In this document: positions 11,636-24,300 of the stretch, piece after piece
How the letters are laid out: each line of letters starts with the position of its first letter
How positions within the stretch are numbered: position 1 is the first letter of the stretch
Source of the DNA: Mactromeris polynyma
Taxonomy: Eukaryota > Mollusca > Bivalvia > Venerida > Mactridae
NCBI GenBank assembly: GCA_032209605.1
Contig: JASFXZ010000014.1
Span: 18,681,231-18,745,230, forward strand
DNA length: 64,000 bases
Direction: 5' to 3'
The notes under the pieces: generated by a model
The model's database searches: none
The model's input: the letters and a program-made list of their open reading frames with translations, nothing else
What the model was told of the DNA's origin: nothing
Made by a program: the position numbers and the translations under genes

Positions 11636-12814
11636 ATCAACTTTTTCACAAACATCATCTCGGACCCAGCCGTCTAAATCCTCAACCACTTGTGAGCGAC
11701 CCCCTTTGTGTAACTTTTCGCATATCACGCAAGATGGACAGCCTTGAGATACAATTTCATATTTCTTTTTCCAGTCAAAATAACTATTATATAACGATTC
11801 ATTCGCGCTAACTTGTTTAATATAGTCCGCAAGTTCTTGGATAGTATTGAAGTCATGAATACTGATAAATGATCCGGGTATAGGAATGGTTTTGTCGATG
11901 TTCTTTAAATCCCAGTTCACGATTGGTATCTGCTTTCGTTTTATTGCACCCCAATATTTTTCCGTTAAGTAATCTTTGCAATAACTGTTTTCAAATGCCA
12001 AATAAAATTTGTATGATTGTGTTATATGATCACATGACGTGTAATTCCTGGGATTCCCACAAACTTTATCGTAACATTTCCCATACAAGTCCATGTTAAT
12101 ATATTTTGATAATTTATCAATGAATCTATATCGTCTATTATCGTCCTTGCAATTACTTATAACGCCAATAATTTCATTTTCTTTTTCTCTAAAAATATTC
12201 AGCATCTCCAATTTATTCTTGTCTTCGGAAATTTCTGTCAAAGGTTTTTCTCCATGTGCCCCATACGGCATATATAACGTAGCATCAGTTCGGTACCAAA
12301 GAGTCCAATTGAAAATGCCATTGAAAACTCGAAGATCTCCGAACAAATTTGACGGTGGTTCTAAATTGGTTACGATCCATACTTGATCTGGTTTTCGATA
12401 AGATGGGAAATTAATTGTTTTTGTGGTTCCAATAGACCAGTTATCAGTCCACAATTCAGTGAGCATAAATTCCACGGCGTCTACATTCTCTATATCTGAC
12501 GTATTAAATGTGACGTCACATTTCACGTGACAGGTTTCCATGCACTTCAGACGCTTGGATCTGGACATGGCGTCGTTTCTATATGGCCAGAATAAAATAC
12601 GGGGAATTCTATCGCGTACATCTAACGGTTTAACATACACACCGCCAACACGATTATATGCATGAACTGATTTGAAAGCAGTGCTACCATAATCTGTCCG
12701 AAACACCGTCTTACAGAGTATTGTAAAATATACGATTGTTAACAAAATTAACACAATTCCAATTTTAGCCAATCTCCTGGGTGAAAGTGGACAGTCTGTC
12801 AGCCGTACGACCAT
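11636..12814 (-). CDS. GT10 alpha-1,3-fucosyltransferase-like, main exon
   Basis: A Golgi type II membrane enzyme that would transfer fucose from GDP-fucose to GlcNAc of N-glycans or other glycans. The exon gives 393 residues from the Met at 12814. A short basic tail precedes a membrane anchor at about 17-37 (KIGIVLILLTIVYF). The GT10 N-terminal motif FNWTLWYRTDATLYMPYG is at about 168-185, and the donor-site block YKFYLAFENSYCKDYLTEKY at 268-287. A Cys-rich end SCVICEKLH lies at about 361-369. A splice acceptor (TTTATTTCCAG) lies at 12844, so the upstream Met at 12919 is probably intronic. At 11636 a GTAAGT donor ends the exon in phase 0. The last few residues must come from a further exon, which I did not find. 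The length otherwise fits invertebrate GT10 enzymes of about 400 residues. The exact glycan linkage cannot be read from sequence. Confidence 0.9.
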
Positions 12815-13519
12815 TTCGAGTCTTCTGTCACAGATACCAAAAACTGGAAATAAAGAAACACATTTATACACCTGGTAGGGTAAGGTGGGGGCGAAATGCT
12901 CATACGAGGTAAAAGGCATCCGCGTAAAAATTCTGACATCGTTAGATTTACCGTGCCACGCGATATTCTTTTTGTGACGTCTTGCGAATACCGCGAAAAA
13001 TTAAAACATGTATCTTCAAATGTAAGTTTTAATTGTCATTTTTGTGATTTTACACTGTGTAAACGCTGATTAGTTAATTTTACAGTATTGCCTCGTACAC
13101 CTTCTGTTATCGATTTTTGCCATTCGTGCGTTTGTTTGACGGTATTTATGCAGTGCTTAAATGATCGCGAAATTGAACTACATTTTACCAGAAGTTATTT
13201 ATAAATATATAATGTTTAGAGGTTATTGCCCCTTATCAAAATGCGTTTTGCCCCATACAGGCAAAAATCAATGAAGTTATGTTCCATTCATTGAGCTTTG
13301 TAAGACCTTATTTTTCCCAGATCATATTCTTCCCACCTGGGAAAAATAGGATCCTATTCTTCGCAGCAGGGAAAATCGTGAACCGTGAAATCACATTCCT
13401 CACAGGTCAACAATTGCATGAATTTTTTAACAAAAAAGTATTTTTTTACAACTGAGTCACATTTGTCACAGATTGCTATTGTCAGTATTACAGATATATT
13501 GTGTTGATATACATGTATG

Positions 13520-14175
13520 CGTATATATTCTAGTTATAAAGAATTGTTGATTATGTTGATGTTGTTGTCGTTTTTGTTGTTGTTGTTGCTGTTAGTTCTC
13601 GACTTGGCTGCAGTTGTAGGCGCAGTGGCGGTTGCTGTTGAGATAGTTGTTTTAATTTGTTGTTGTTTTTGTTTTTTGATGTTGTTGCTGTACGGGTATT
13701 AGTGGTATAAGTAGGAACAGTAATGGTTCTTGTTGGCACCGTAATAGTAGGTGTATGCGTAGTAGTGGTAGATGGCAATGTGGTTGTTGTTGTGAATTAT
13801 GTTCGCATTGTTGAGCTTGCTGTCGGTAGAATGGTGGTTGATGTAGGCGCAGACAAGGTAGTTGTTTGCTTGTTCAATTGTTATTATAGGCGTCGTTGTG
13901 TTAGTTTATAGTATATAATCACTCTCGAGTCCGCTTCCTGGGTCAAACTCACCAGTACTAAGTGCCCATGGGAGAGGTTCTACGAGAACGTTCACCGACC
14001 GAACCCGGGACCTCTACCTCTGAGCGTCTGTTACTGTATAGATATTTGTTGTTGATAAGAGTTTAGATGTGGTAAATGTAAGAATGATTGTTGTTGTTGT
14101 TATCATTATTATTACTTTTATCATACTATTATTATTATTTTATTATTATTATTTTTTATTTCTTTTATTTCATTT
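13520..14175. repeat. TTG/ATT-rich low-complexity tracts
   Basis: GTTGTTGTTG-type runs at 13545-13690 and 14079-14105, then ATTATTATT runs up to about 14175. Open frames here encode only biased Val/Leu or Thr strings and are not genes. Confidence 0.85.
13925..14035 (-). repeat. SINE family A fragment (minus)
   Basis: Read on the minus strand it has a B-box-like GGTTCGGTCGG followed by CACTTAGTACTGG and GACCCAGGAA, matching the body of the SINE at 10222-10440. Confidence 0.6.
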
Positions 14176-14547
14176 TTATTATCAAATTTATCAAATAGCG
14201 ATGTCATCGACAAAATCTGTGAAGAATATGATTCTCTTGTTTACCACCATTTTGGTCAATCATATATGTCACAGTTTAAAACTGTGAAGAATAGGATCCT
14301 ATTTTTTCCCAGACCTGTGAAGAATATGATCTGGGAATAATAAGGTCCTACAGAGCTTTATCTCGTTTTGTATCTCGCGTTAAATATGTTATAAATGTAT
14401 AGGTCTCGTGCAAACTTGCACGTATAGCCAGTTATGTCTTAATCGAACTGATGATTATTATTGTATCGTAAAATGTTGCTTAATATGGACGTTTTGCCCC
14501 ACCTTACTCTACCATTAGTTGCATAGTCTTTCAGTGACCTGTTACGT

Positions 14548-14925
14548 ACAGTAAACCCCCTATAATAAGACCACTTACGGGACTTAACACAATTGGTCTT
14601 AATATCGGAGTGGTCTCGTTTTTTGAGTTTGGTATGTTTGTACATATATCATGCATGTATTAACTTTTTAATGACAGGGTCTTTGGCGTACACATATATG
14701 TTATGGTCTTTGCAACAGATAGATCTATATTCCGTGTATGATTGCATGTTGATGGACATGCGTTTTCTCAAATAAAACTTGAATAGCCAAATAAACTATG
14801 TTTGCCATTTACTTATCAACAAACCTCATAGATTATTAACATGTACATGTATTTTCAATGCAACAGCAACTTATAAGCGGGGTGATCTCGCAATCGGGGT
14901 GATTATAAGCGGCAGGGTTTAAAAT
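14548..14925. repeat. possible pogo-like MITE, diverged
   Basis: The left end CAGTAAACCCCCTATAATAAG and the right end TTATAAGCGGCAGGGTTTAA are roughly complementary, and an internal GGTCTTAATAT motif recalls the MITE family at 22137-22320. No coding content. Confidence 0.4.
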
Positions 14926-14949
14926 ATAGCGACGTATACAGACCAGGTA

Positions 14950-17900
14950 AAATAATCTATATTGAATGACGGATCAGCTTAACAATTGGTTAATCATAGT
15001 TACTGACCTTTCTTATTCTTTGTTCAAATGTTATGTGCTTTCCAATAAGGCCATACCAAAACGAATATATGTTTAGCGACAGGTAGATATTTCAAAACCC
15101 ACCTACCAGGCAGGGAAAACACACTTATAACACTTATAAGCAGCCTTAAGTTTTGTTAGTTCCCTTTTTGGGCCCTCTTGTTCTTTCAGGTTTGTTGTTG
15201 TTGTTTTTTTTACAAGACATTCGAAAACCTCCCCGCCCGAGGACACTAAACATAGATTCACTTTCTTTTGGCCAAGATAAATGTTCACACGGGTAAAACT
15301 ATTCTCTTTTAATCCATTAAGGTTCATGTTAAGCGGATTTTGCATATTACAATTCACTGATTTTTTAAAGTAAAATAACAATGCAATATGGATTATTATA
15401 TATCTAAATGTTCGTCTGAATGAGCAAATACATAAATATTATTAGTTATTGACAAATAATGTAATTTAAAAACAAAAATACTTAAAATGTTCAGACATTT
15501 TAGAAAATATGTAAAAAACAACAACTTTTTAAATAATTTCAACTATTACTTTGTTTATCAATAAAACACTATTCTAGGTGATAGAGACAACAGAAAGTCT
15601 AAAACACTTGGATTAACTCTTAAATATCAACAAACAAAAATGGCGGCGCCCAGTGACAACATTTGAACAAGTTTGACATCAAATTTCTACTTTGTTGATA
15701 AAATCTAGAATAAATAAGTTCTCGTACCATCTTACTATGATAATCGATAATAAAGTTGGTATGATATTAAACTTAATGTGTTTTTGGATAACAAGTTGGA
15801 TATATGTTTAGTGAATGACCCTTTTTTACCTGAAATATCACATAAGTTTGGCCTTTACAGCTATGGTAGTGCATAAAGGCATGTATTAAACACCCAATTT
15901 ATTCTTGTTACTCTTACCATTTATATTATGCAACTGATTTGAGTTAGAATGTATTGAATTCCCAGAAAGTTGTGTTGCATTATTTCTAGCAATTGCAATG
16001 CCAATCCGCTTGACATGAACCTTAACCGATATCTATCGTATACACAATACACTTCAGAAACTACAGGAATTAGTTTCAAGTGAAAATAACTATTATTCAA
16101 TGTATCCGTAAAAACCTATTCAATACTGGTGCTTACACTGATCAATGGTTCCTACTGACGCAGTCTATTTTAGAGGAGTGGAAAATGGTAATTTAACTCG
16201 TTCGCCATGTCTTTAAATCAATATTTTGTAATACAAATCATTTTATTGGTTTGTAATGATGTGGAGGCTGAGAATGAACATATTTATAGTATATTTCTTC
16301 AATTGTTATTGATCGGTTGTCGTTGATTGTGTTTATTTCAGGTAACATACACATATACAATTAAAATACAGATATTGTTTTTAAATTTAAACATCACTAT
16401 CACAGTAGGTTAACACTAACATATAGGTTAAGTCAGTTGTTGTTAATCTATTGAGCAAATCACAGATTCGGTACAATATCATACAACAATTTATATGAAC
16501 ATAATGAGGACTTATTGGTAATTGTTCATAAACTTAAATCATAGAAACATTAGTAATATATCACATGTAGAAGCTTGAAATGAGCCATTAGATAAAACTG
16601 AAGCGTGTATTCCACCTAGGATGGCCCATGCAAGCCCTGGCCCCATGTTCACAAAGGATCAGCTGATCTGGATCAAGTTGATCTATAAACATATTTGCCA
16701 TTTTCATGAAGCAATTGAACACTTTGTCCAGTACTTCTAATACACATACACAACCATACCTGAACATCTTCTAATTAACATCGTTAACCTACTAAACTTC
16801 ACCATGATGCTGAGAAATTAATTTATTATACGTATGACTGAAACTGAATCTAGGTTTGTGAATTTTAGAAAGTTCATTTTTTCGAGTTATAAATTATATT
16901 TTTGTTTATTTATTTTCTAAATAGACATAAAAGATTTCAGATATTTTTCATGCGTTCTTTTACATGTATATATATATACCTTAATGCACGAACTTAATCC
17001 ATTGTAAGAAATTAGAATGGTGTTGTAAAATATGAAGGCATGACGACATAAGAGTGAAAGATATCATTGTCATTGAAATAAAGATTAAATAATTGTCCAC
17101 CGACGCTTTTACATACACACACAAACGGTAGTTTGCAAACACGCGACCATTTTCGCGTTTTCAGTAAATTCACGCGAAAAATAAAACATATCAGAAGCAA
17201 TTTAGCTAGCAAAACTGAATACGGAACATACCTGTACATTAAAGCTGAACAGATCTTGCAGTTATACCTACAACATCCAGATACTATATCCCAGAAATCA
17301 TTAAATCGCAAACACAAATATATTACTGAAGTGACGAAAACACACTAGACTGGACAATCTGTCCACTGCTATGTAAAACATTGATACGATACACTCTCGT
17401 TCTATCATTGAACTACCGGATAACTATTGTGTAGCATAGCTTGCGGTTACCCCGGGGTACAGGCGTGTTATACTATTGAAACCAGACACTTTTAAACTTG
17501 TCCAAAATAATTGACGTCTACATGCCCATTTAAAGCGATTTATGCCCTAGAAAATAGCCATATTTACTTTTTAGCAATATTTTAGAAAATACATATTATA
17601 GCAAATATTATCTCAAAAGTTGAACGTAGAATTTGATTTAAAGGCGCAAACCCTATTTACGTTTCTCATGTCTGAATTTTGATGCCACTAATTGGATCAT
17701 GAAATGATTCCAAACAGACATCAAATGCTTATTGTAATTGTCACTGTTTTCAAATTATTGCTAAATATATGCTTTAAACATTATACTTTATTTTCTTAGC
17801 CTACTAACGCATTTCGTCGCATATTTTGTAAAACTTTTCAGTACTGTTTACCAATAGAGCCCAACTATGGACTTCTTAAGTTTTGTATCATAGATGCATG

Positions 17901-18280
17901 CATTTTGTTTAAATTTCACACGAAGTTAATTGTCGATATCTTACCCTATAAAACACGAACGAAACGCTTTATAATTCACTTTCACAATTGAATTGGATTT
18001 ATGAGCTATTGTTAATGAGTGTACCTAGCGCTCGCGATTCCCGTGCACGAAGTAAAGTTGTAATTACATACATGCCTAGCCTTGTAAAGACATACACGCA
18101 TTAAGTGATGTACAATAGAAAAATAATTGAGGTAAGTAAAATTTTGTTACACGCGTTACTTCCACGTTTGCAAATATAACTTGAAGGTGAAAACAAGAAC
18201 TGTTTATAAATGTTTAAATAGTTACCTATTCTAACATGTGGCCAAGTCTATTCACTAAACAACTTTACCACTTTAACTAT
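14950..18280. other. intergenic, no gene seen
   Basis: AT-rich, with only short unrelated reading frames. I saw no splice-flanked coding segment and no clear repeat family member. Confidence 0.4.
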
Positions 18281-18285
18281 TTCTG

Positions 18286-18560
18286 AACTAAAACGATGTT
18301 TCAGACAACTTGTTGGGTAAGTCCGTGTACATGAGAGGAGGTTTGTTGAACCGCCTGTTTTTCAAGCTCCCCAAAACAACGACGAGTCTGTCCCTGGTAC
18401 TGCACCGAGGCTGGATCACAACACAGGAACATGCGTGCCGAAGCACTGGCAGCCCTCCCTTAACTTTTGGAATCGACGGAAAAGGAGGCTGTGGCTCCGC
18501 CACCCAGGCGACCACTTGCCGAATGAGCCAGGGAGAACCACGAGCTCTATAATAAATTTC
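18286..18560. other. GC-richer patch of unknown nature
   Basis: A block distinctly richer in GC than its surroundings, open on both strands for 80-108 residues. The peptides resemble nothing I know and lack domain patterns. It could be a relic of a mobile element or a retrocopy. Confidence 0.25.
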
Positions 18561-18619
18561 TTCGTAAAAGAGATACCCAAATTTCTTAGAGATATTTGGG
18601 TCAACAGTTCTCATTCAGA

Positions 18620-20030
18620 TTGAGTGTAAAAGTACTGAATAAATACGAGAAACAAACAGCGTTATGTTTGTCTTTTCAACAATACAATTTCATAATGGTG
18701 AGATGACCCCCACACTTTATCTGTACTCCGGTGTCCACCATCAAATCCGATCTCGGGTTTCACATGTCTATTGTACCTAACACGGATAAAGTAATGTATA
18801 GGATTATGGATTTACATGTATTGTGTGCTACATGTCATGGTCTACTAGTCGCTTTGTCAACATTGATGTTTCATTATACAGTCTTTAAAAACGATAAAAC
18901 AACTTTGTTAACCGATCGATTTGTTTTCAATAAACCGTCCGCAGATTGTTTGCGATATGTTAATTGAAACTGAAACTGTTTTATTTGGTTAAACGCCTAT
19001 TTTTACACACAAGTATATTCAATGGCGTTGTACAATACATACAAAAAGCAATGCTAAAATTAAACTCATATGTGAGCCAAAAACATATATGTACAAAGCA
19101 ACATGTGCATGTTCACTGCAGTTCAATAAAAAGTGCCTCAAAACCAAGACTCAAAGTCTCTAAAATATAATGTTTTAAGATTTCTCTTGAAGATTTCTAC
19201 AGACTCAGAATATCTCACATGTAGTGAGAGGTTGTTCCACAGTTTCGGTCCAACTGTTTTAAAGCTTCTATCACTGATTTTTTTACTTTTAATTGTCATC
19301 GCTCGCCGTTTTCCAATGGTACTGCCGCTACATGTTGCGGAGGTTAGCCGCTAGAAACAACCTCACCGTGATTCTAACCAGTACTAACAGTCACCGGTAC
19401 GTGCTTCCGCAAGCAAAAAGTAACACCTGCACTGGGGTTACATGTGGGGCCCGAATTCATTTAGACGATTGCATGAGAGATTGCCCGGCAAAACGGGTTC
19501 GTACCGGTTAGTTTACCTAATAAAATGAACCATGCTGATTAGCCGAATGAGTAAGGCTTCATGGTTAGCTGCCCGGACACACGTGTTAGAACAGCTAACG
19601 GCCGTAAATTACTGAAATACTGTTAAATAACGCCTTACAATTCCGACACGGTATTTTCGTCAAACATCATGCATGCGTACGAAGACCAATTTTGAGCTCA
19701 GCGATAAGAAACGCGTGTTGTGTAATTTTTGTTTTACTTACACGAATTTCGTCGTGAATACGTGACAGATGGCGAAGTCAAAGTTTATCTCCTTCAAAGG
19801 AAATCGTGTAGAAACAAGTGGTACTAGACAGTGGATCAGTATAGTTCGATTTCTTGGGCGGGTATGTATTTTTCAATTCAGAACAAACTATTTTACAGAT
19901 AATATTTACATTAAGCATTGCTGCATACTGTTCGTATTTGTAAGGAAAGCACCATGGTCTTCATGTTCTGTAAATGTGTACCAAAGTATCAACACAGCGC
20001 TATGACATACTGAGATAAGCCGTCTTTGAA
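18620..20030. other. intergenic, no gene seen
   Basis: Short reading frames only, and no domain or splice structure that I could support. Confidence 0.4.
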
Positions 20031-20036
20031 ATTTAA

Positions 20037-20195
20037 TTTTCTCAATAATAAGACCACCATTGGAACCATTGAAAACTGGTCTTCTTATTGAAGTGGTCCT
20101 AATATTGAGGTTGAATAAAGATCAAAACAGTGATAATGGACTTGAAAATTGTGTTCTTTATTTTTGAGATGGTCCTATTAAGTGAGGTTGTACTG
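20037..20195 (-). repeat. pogo-like MITE (family P), inverted copy
   Basis: Contains CTCAATAATAAGACCACC at the left and ends GTACTG followed by TA. Internal AATGGACTTGAAAATTGTGT matches the other family P copies in reverse orientation. Confidence 0.75.
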
Positions 20196-20409
20196 TACAT
20201 GTAGTCCTACCTATACGCGCGTTCTATATGAGCACAAAGAAATGCCACATATAAGCGATTACGAATGCACGAATGCCACACATTTGATTAAATTATAGAG
20301 TTAGAAATGAAACATTTCTCCATTCTGCCTTGCATTAAGCGGGCCAGACAAATCAATTCTGATATCAGACAGGTACGCTACACGTCATGTTTCAGTTAGT
20401 TTAATAAAC

Positions 20410-21045
20410 AGTAAAACGTCACTTACTCAATAATAAAACCACCTCAATAATAAGACCACCTCAATAATAAAACCACCTCAAAATCAATAACACAATTTTC
20501 AAGTCCATTTTGATTGTTTTGCTCTTTGTTCCACATCAATATTAAGACCACTTCAGTATTCAAAGTTTATTGGCATAACGGCAAAGATGATTGCCTTTGG
20601 ACATTTACAAACTTTATGGCAAAGACACAAAAAATATTTGAAAAAAAGTAAACACAATTAAATATTAATCAGAATTTAAGAGCTCAAGAAGCAGTCATTA
20701 ATTGGAGGGTATTTGTCTTATAGACTACATTCTTTAATAAATTTACATAAATTAGAATTTTTCTTCATATTTGTGGAATTTAACAGCGATTTGAATTTGT
20801 TCATATTTGGCCAAGAGATATGGCCGAGGTATTTAGTACGTATGTTTCTATAGCAATTGCAACACATAAGGAAATGGTCTTCATTCTCAATATGTAACAT
20901 CAAAGTTACAACATTTGCAAAATCTATTTTCTCGTTCAATACCATTAAATCGACCTTGTTCAATTTCAAGGTTGTGAGATGACAGTCTAAGTATTAAGAC
21001 CAGTTTTCAAGGGCCCCGTGGTCTTATTATAGAGGTTTTACTGTA
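20410..21045 (+). repeat. family P MITE split by a LINE fragment
   Basis: The left part (about 20410-20560) runs from CAGTAAAACGTCAC through several AATAAGACCACCTC units. The right part (20990-21045) resumes with AGACCAGTTTTCAAGG and ends GAGGTTTTACTG before TA. The inserted 430 bp carry a minus-strand LINE tail and are flanked by AGTATT at 20555-20560 and 20990-20995. Confidence 0.85.
20561..20989 (-). mobile_element. LINE 3' fragment inserted in a MITE
   Basis: The minus frame at 20718-20969 includes IENEDHFLMCC and YRNIRTKYLG, the C-terminal pattern of the other LINE relics here. The flanking direct repeat AGTATT fits a target-site duplication from 5'-truncated retrotransposition. Confidence 0.75.
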
Positions 21046-21306
21046 CATTTTATATTTTACATCGATTGTGTTATATTTATCATTCCCGATAATGGCTTCA
21101 TGTGTTTCATCTCAGTACTAGCGTCTAATTCAGGGATTGTTAAGTCCCCGGAAGTTCGCTCATAGCTGGATTCGAAACCATGACATCTGACCCTTTGACT
21201 TCCGTTGTTCTAGTTGAGATATGTCAATTTCATGATATTTCATGACATAAGATCGTGACAATGTCATATTTAACATATTGTTTTATTCAGACCACTTAGT
21301 AACGTG

Positions 21307-24300
21307 ATGTATTTTCTTGTCGTGATCATTTGTGTAGGAACAATGCTAGCCACAGGATCTGTGTCTGTTGAAGGTAGGATGGCAGTTCTTAATAACTGTT
21401 ACAGAAACAGAAGTTCTGTTACAAAAATCTTTCTCATTTTGCATTAAATTTATTAACTTTATCAATTTGCAAGTTTGTAAACTTTACTGATTTTGATTCC
21501 CATCTTTTGACGTATAATAAAAAATCAACTCAGGTACTATGTTTCAAGTTCGACATGGGGTTCGGCATTAGAAAACGGTAAAATGAATAATTTGCAAATA
21601 TAAAAAAAAATGTTTCACGTATTTAGCTGTTACTGACCTACAGAAAACAAGAAAATCTGAAATTGTGGGAACAGAAACTGTTGTAAAAATTCATGTTTAG
21701 GTGCTGACCATCTTCTCTGTTACTCGTGTGAGGACATACACACCAGTGAAGATTGTATGAATGTAACCACGTGCACGGGGGGAGAGGTAAGTAATACACA
21801 TATTCAAGCCGTTAAACCGGTTACGTCCCTGGTATTTTTACTGACATCCCCAAGGCTGTAAGGCTGTTGTCTCACCTAAAATATATTGTATCTTTGGCGA
21901 TTTATGACTTCTTTGGGATGCTGTGTTGTTTGATTTCACTGTCCTTGTCGTTTGGTTCTTGTTTTGTGGCCCCTCCATATGTGTCTTTTGGTCCCTTTGG
22001 TATTGGTTTTGCGTCACTCCCCCTGCGAGTGCCGCATCCATTTGCTTTCTGGGTACGTTTATATTTGTAAATATGGCATTCCCTGCTCTGTTTTTTCACT
22101 TTCTGAACACATATTCTATGCATCATATCATATGTACAGTAAAACCTTAATAAGAAGACCACCATCACTCAGGACCCTTGAAAACGGGTCTTCTTATTGA
22201 GGTGGTCTTAATATTGAGGTTGAAAAAAGAACAACACAGTGAGAATAAACTTGGAAATTGTTTTCATAATTTTTTGAGATGGTCCAATTATTGAGGTGGT
22301 CTTTAAGTGAGGTTTTACTGTAGATTCCAAGACAACTATGTCTCCTCGTAAATACCAGTTGTGGATATCAGATTTGAAGTAAAACGTCATTAAGAAGTTC
22401 GTAAATAACAGATATATATTTTTCCGGAATGCGTAAACGGAATCAAGTTGTGTTTATGTATCTAGTGAATGCCGTTTATGTCGTATTGACTGCTTAGGTC
22501 TATGAGTATGTGTCTACTCGCATAGAACTGTTTAACTGTGAAAGCACGTTGTAGACACGTGACAAATAATATCACACTCACATTAACCAGACATACGACC
22601 AAACTGTCTTAGAACTACTATGCAATTTTCAAGTCCATTTTCACTGTTTGCTCTTTATTAAAATACATGTACACTATTAGTAGGCCCTTCTCAATAATAA
22701 ACCCAGCGATCAGGGTTAATGCCAAACTTAGGCAACGGAGTATATGGCACCATTTCTAACGACTGAGATATGCCACATTGTGCATGGTAGAAACAAGGCA
22801 ATGACTATGTAATGGTGAAGTCAATTGTTTGAGCTCGCACTATATCTATGTTTATGTCTTCTCCTGTTTCATTTGTATTTGTTTACATGTTTGTACATAT
22901 TTTCATGAGTATTGTCTCCGTGTGCTTTTCGGGTGATTTTGTATGTGGCATTTCATGCTTGACTTCTTCATTCATTATTTGTATTACTGCTTACATGTTG
23001 GTTTTTAGTGATATGATAACATTTGATTTTTTTTAAGTAATTTATTAGTGCTTCAGTCAGTTTCTTCACATTTTAGGACTGCTATGGTCGAGCCGATGGA
23101 ATGCCGAATGGGGAAGTACGGTACACAGTTGGCTGTACGAAAGACACGGTAATATATTCAACTTACCAACCTTGGTCAAACATTTCAGTGTGCACATGAC
23201 TATAGGTATACTCAGTAAATTTAAAACGCACATTTGTTTACCAACCATACTTCTTGAAATTTCATTATATTATTAAGTCCATTTTTACTGCTATGCTCTT
23301 TATTCAACCTCGATATTAAGACCACCTCGATATTAATACCACTTCAATAACAAGACCAGTTTTCAAAGGCCCAAGGGTGGTCGTATTATTGAGGTGTTAC
23401 TGTACATTGAATGTAAAGAGTTCATTGAGACAGAAACATGGCATCAATTTACCAATATCGACACACATTGAGCAGCGAGTTTGTACGTACCATTAAGGCG
23501 ACGATTAATGTACTTAATTACAATATTGGTAATCAATATCGACATTGGAGCTACTAATTTAATATGTGAATATTCTAAAGTAGATGAGCAGACATGTAAT
23601 ACATGAAGCAATGAAGCAAGGGAAAAAACAAATAAAATCTCCACATCCGGTTGTATCTGTTTGATCAACAAGAACAGAACATACAATTTTATTTAGGATT
23701 TAAACAATATGTTTCTCATCTATTATATAAGGACATGTTTACATGATAAACAATCCAGGAGTGATTGTACAAATTTAACATATAGAGTTGTTATGAACAC
23801 AATTTATTTGTAGTAGAGCGGTATACATAGCAAAACATTAGCATACATTCAAGAAAAGAACCTTACACAGAACTGAACTGATAAGTATCATCTAAGCACA
23901 TGTTTCACGTATTTTACACAAACATGTACAAGAAGCAAATATCAGTTAATACGTTTAAGCAAAATATGTGTCAATCAATACATTGTTTACATGTATAACA
24001 TTACCAGCCGCAAATATCGATTAATACGCTTTTAAATGAAAGCCAGCCAGTGTATTATATTAAACAATCACATTCTGTTTTCACAATCAAATTTAATTTT
24101 TAATGCCATACAACTGAGTTGGCTAATTTTTCAGTGAAAAGGCGATATGAAATAGTAAACGTTGTGTGACATGGCTATAATCATAAATTTACATCATGTA
24201 TTGTATTGGTGAAGTTTTGGTACATTGACAAACACTAACATTTCAGATGTAAATCAGTTTTATATAAGGATATCAGTTGATCTAACCCGTACTCATGGGG

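Larger units (their letters stand above)
12873..14514. mobile_element. inverted-repeat (foldback-like) element, about 1.64 kb
   Basis: The left end (12873-12899, TGGTAGGGTAAGGTGGGGGC) is inverted at 14489-14514 (GGGGCAAAACGT side). A second, longer inverted pair lies inside: about 13293-13366 against 14284-14357, sharing CCCAGATCATATTCTTC and AATAGGATCCTATTCTTC. The core (13520-14170) is T/G-rich low-complexity DNA and a SINE-A copy. No transposase is visible. That both repeat pairs belong to one element is inference. Confidence 0.6.

Noticed and set aside
13517..13911. reading frames on both strands rich in Val/Leu or Thr
   Set aside because: Low-complexity TTG/GTA repeats, with no start context or splice support.
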